Shown in pieces: positions 34,221 through 35,000 of a DNA stretch of 35,000 bases. The position numbers were made by a program, and so were the translations under genes. The notes below the pieces were generated by a model. The model saw only the letters and a list, made by a program, of their open reading frames with translations, was not told the DNA's origin and did not search any database. The DNA lies in contig NC_135557.1 in the NCBI RefSeq assembly GCF_964340395.1, positions 9,555,460 to 9,590,459 of the forward strand, written 5' to 3'. The first letter of the stretch is position 1, and the number at the start of each line of letters is the position of its first letter. Source of the DNA: Glandiceps talaboti (Eukaryota > Hemichordata > Enteropneusta > Spengelidae).

Positions 34221-35000
34221 ATTCTCCAATTCTACACTTTTTAGAAGCTCTTTCCCGCGCAAAATATTTTATTTACAAAATTGACATTTTTTCTCTTATA
34301 CTCGCTATACTTCCCAATTATATATTAATACGTTTTGAAATACACGAATATGTAAAGTTTAACATGTTGATTTGAATAATCATATATTTAAGGAAAACAT
34401 GTCCTCCCTGGCACAGCGGTCCGAAAATACGCAGAAATTATTTGAAAACACGTAATTTTAAGATATAAGTTTGATAGCTTAAATTCAGTTTATGTTGAAA
34501 TATTTTGTTATTTCTAATGTTGTCAATTTTGGTTGGAAAAGGAACAATTGAATGTAATGTGACATTGCAATCTGCTACCTTGCTAGTATTATTACTTATT
34601 GTAAGGGATTCGACAACGGCTATTTGACTGTCGTCATTTTTAATGGAATCGGAGCGAGTGACAGTAACCTAAACAGAAATAGTGTGTTACATAGGAAAAC
34701 AATCATACTCTACAGAACGTAGGCGGCCGCCTTCATCCGGTGTTTTTTTCTGACTTGAATTCTGAAGTTCTTGTTCTCACAATTTTTGGTTCCTCGAACA
34801 AAAGTGTTAGTGGACAAAATAACAGACCTAAGTGTGGAACGTGTCTCCAAAATGTTACGTAGTTTATTGAATTCGAGTAAACGATGACGAACAAAGTACA
34901 GGATTATTTTATCGTTGATGACAACCGGAAATAGACACACCCTTTTTTGTTGTCTGTGTTAATAATAGCAATGTTAGTGCGTTTGAATTGCTGTATCACG
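34221..35000 (+). other. Probable intron 1 of the plus-strand gene
   Basis: AT-rich, no second exon recognised before the window ends. A 76-codon minus-strand frame (34940-34710) has no recognisable features. Confidence 0.4.

Noticed and set aside
34142-34375. 77-codon plus-strand frame overlapping the anchor exon
   Set aside because: It is in another phase and runs through the GTAAGT donor into AT-rich intron. The ATG at 34140 gives the hydrophobic anchor and a clean splice phase.

Overview
The window is nuclear DNA from an invertebrate metazoan. It has AT-rich introns with GT/AG boundaries, no operons, very abundant microsatellites, and relics of retrotransposons and DNA transposons. The lineage cannot be fixed from sequence alone. 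Expanded C-type lectins, Penelope-like repeats carrying hammerhead motifs, and an R2-type retrotransposon suit a marine invertebrate. Gene density is low: two complete-looking genes, one broken exon copy and one first exon.

Layout. 1-5000: non-coding DNA built from three diverged copies of one module, separated by (GA)n arrays. 5000-9700: no supportable gene; a ~147-bp tandem repeat (7130-7790) and two arrays of a 25-bp AT-rich minisatellite. 10903-13735 (minus): a four-exon gene for a secreted C-type lectin with signal peptide, long coiled coil and a CTLD with an EPN/WND calcium site. 15181-15975: tandem composite repeats, each unique DNA + (TATG)n + (GA)n. 18252-27816 (minus): a paralogous four-exon lectin gene with identical intron phases. 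Its 6.3-kb first intron holds two inverted copies of a ~1.9-kb TIR element. 29500-30005: more (GA)n-tailed units. 30792-30958: a third, broken copy of lectin exon 2. 31561-32604 (minus): 3' end of an R2-type (restriction-like endonuclease) non-LTR retrotransposon lodged between (TATG)n arrays. 34140-34214 (plus): first coding exon of an unidentified membrane-anchored protein.

How it fits together. The lectin pair arose by segmental duplication, since homology runs through introns, 3' flanks and upstream regions, including two octamer motifs 157 bp apart in both promoters. A third partial duplication left only an exon-2 pseudo-exon. The most noteworthy non-gene signals are hammerhead-ribozyme-like motifs in Penelope-like repeat ends (19751-20045 and 30092-30390), several arranged head to head, and the ~1.9-kb inverted transposon pair inside a lectin intron, which could fold into long dsRNA if transcribed. 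All alignments and folds were done by eye.
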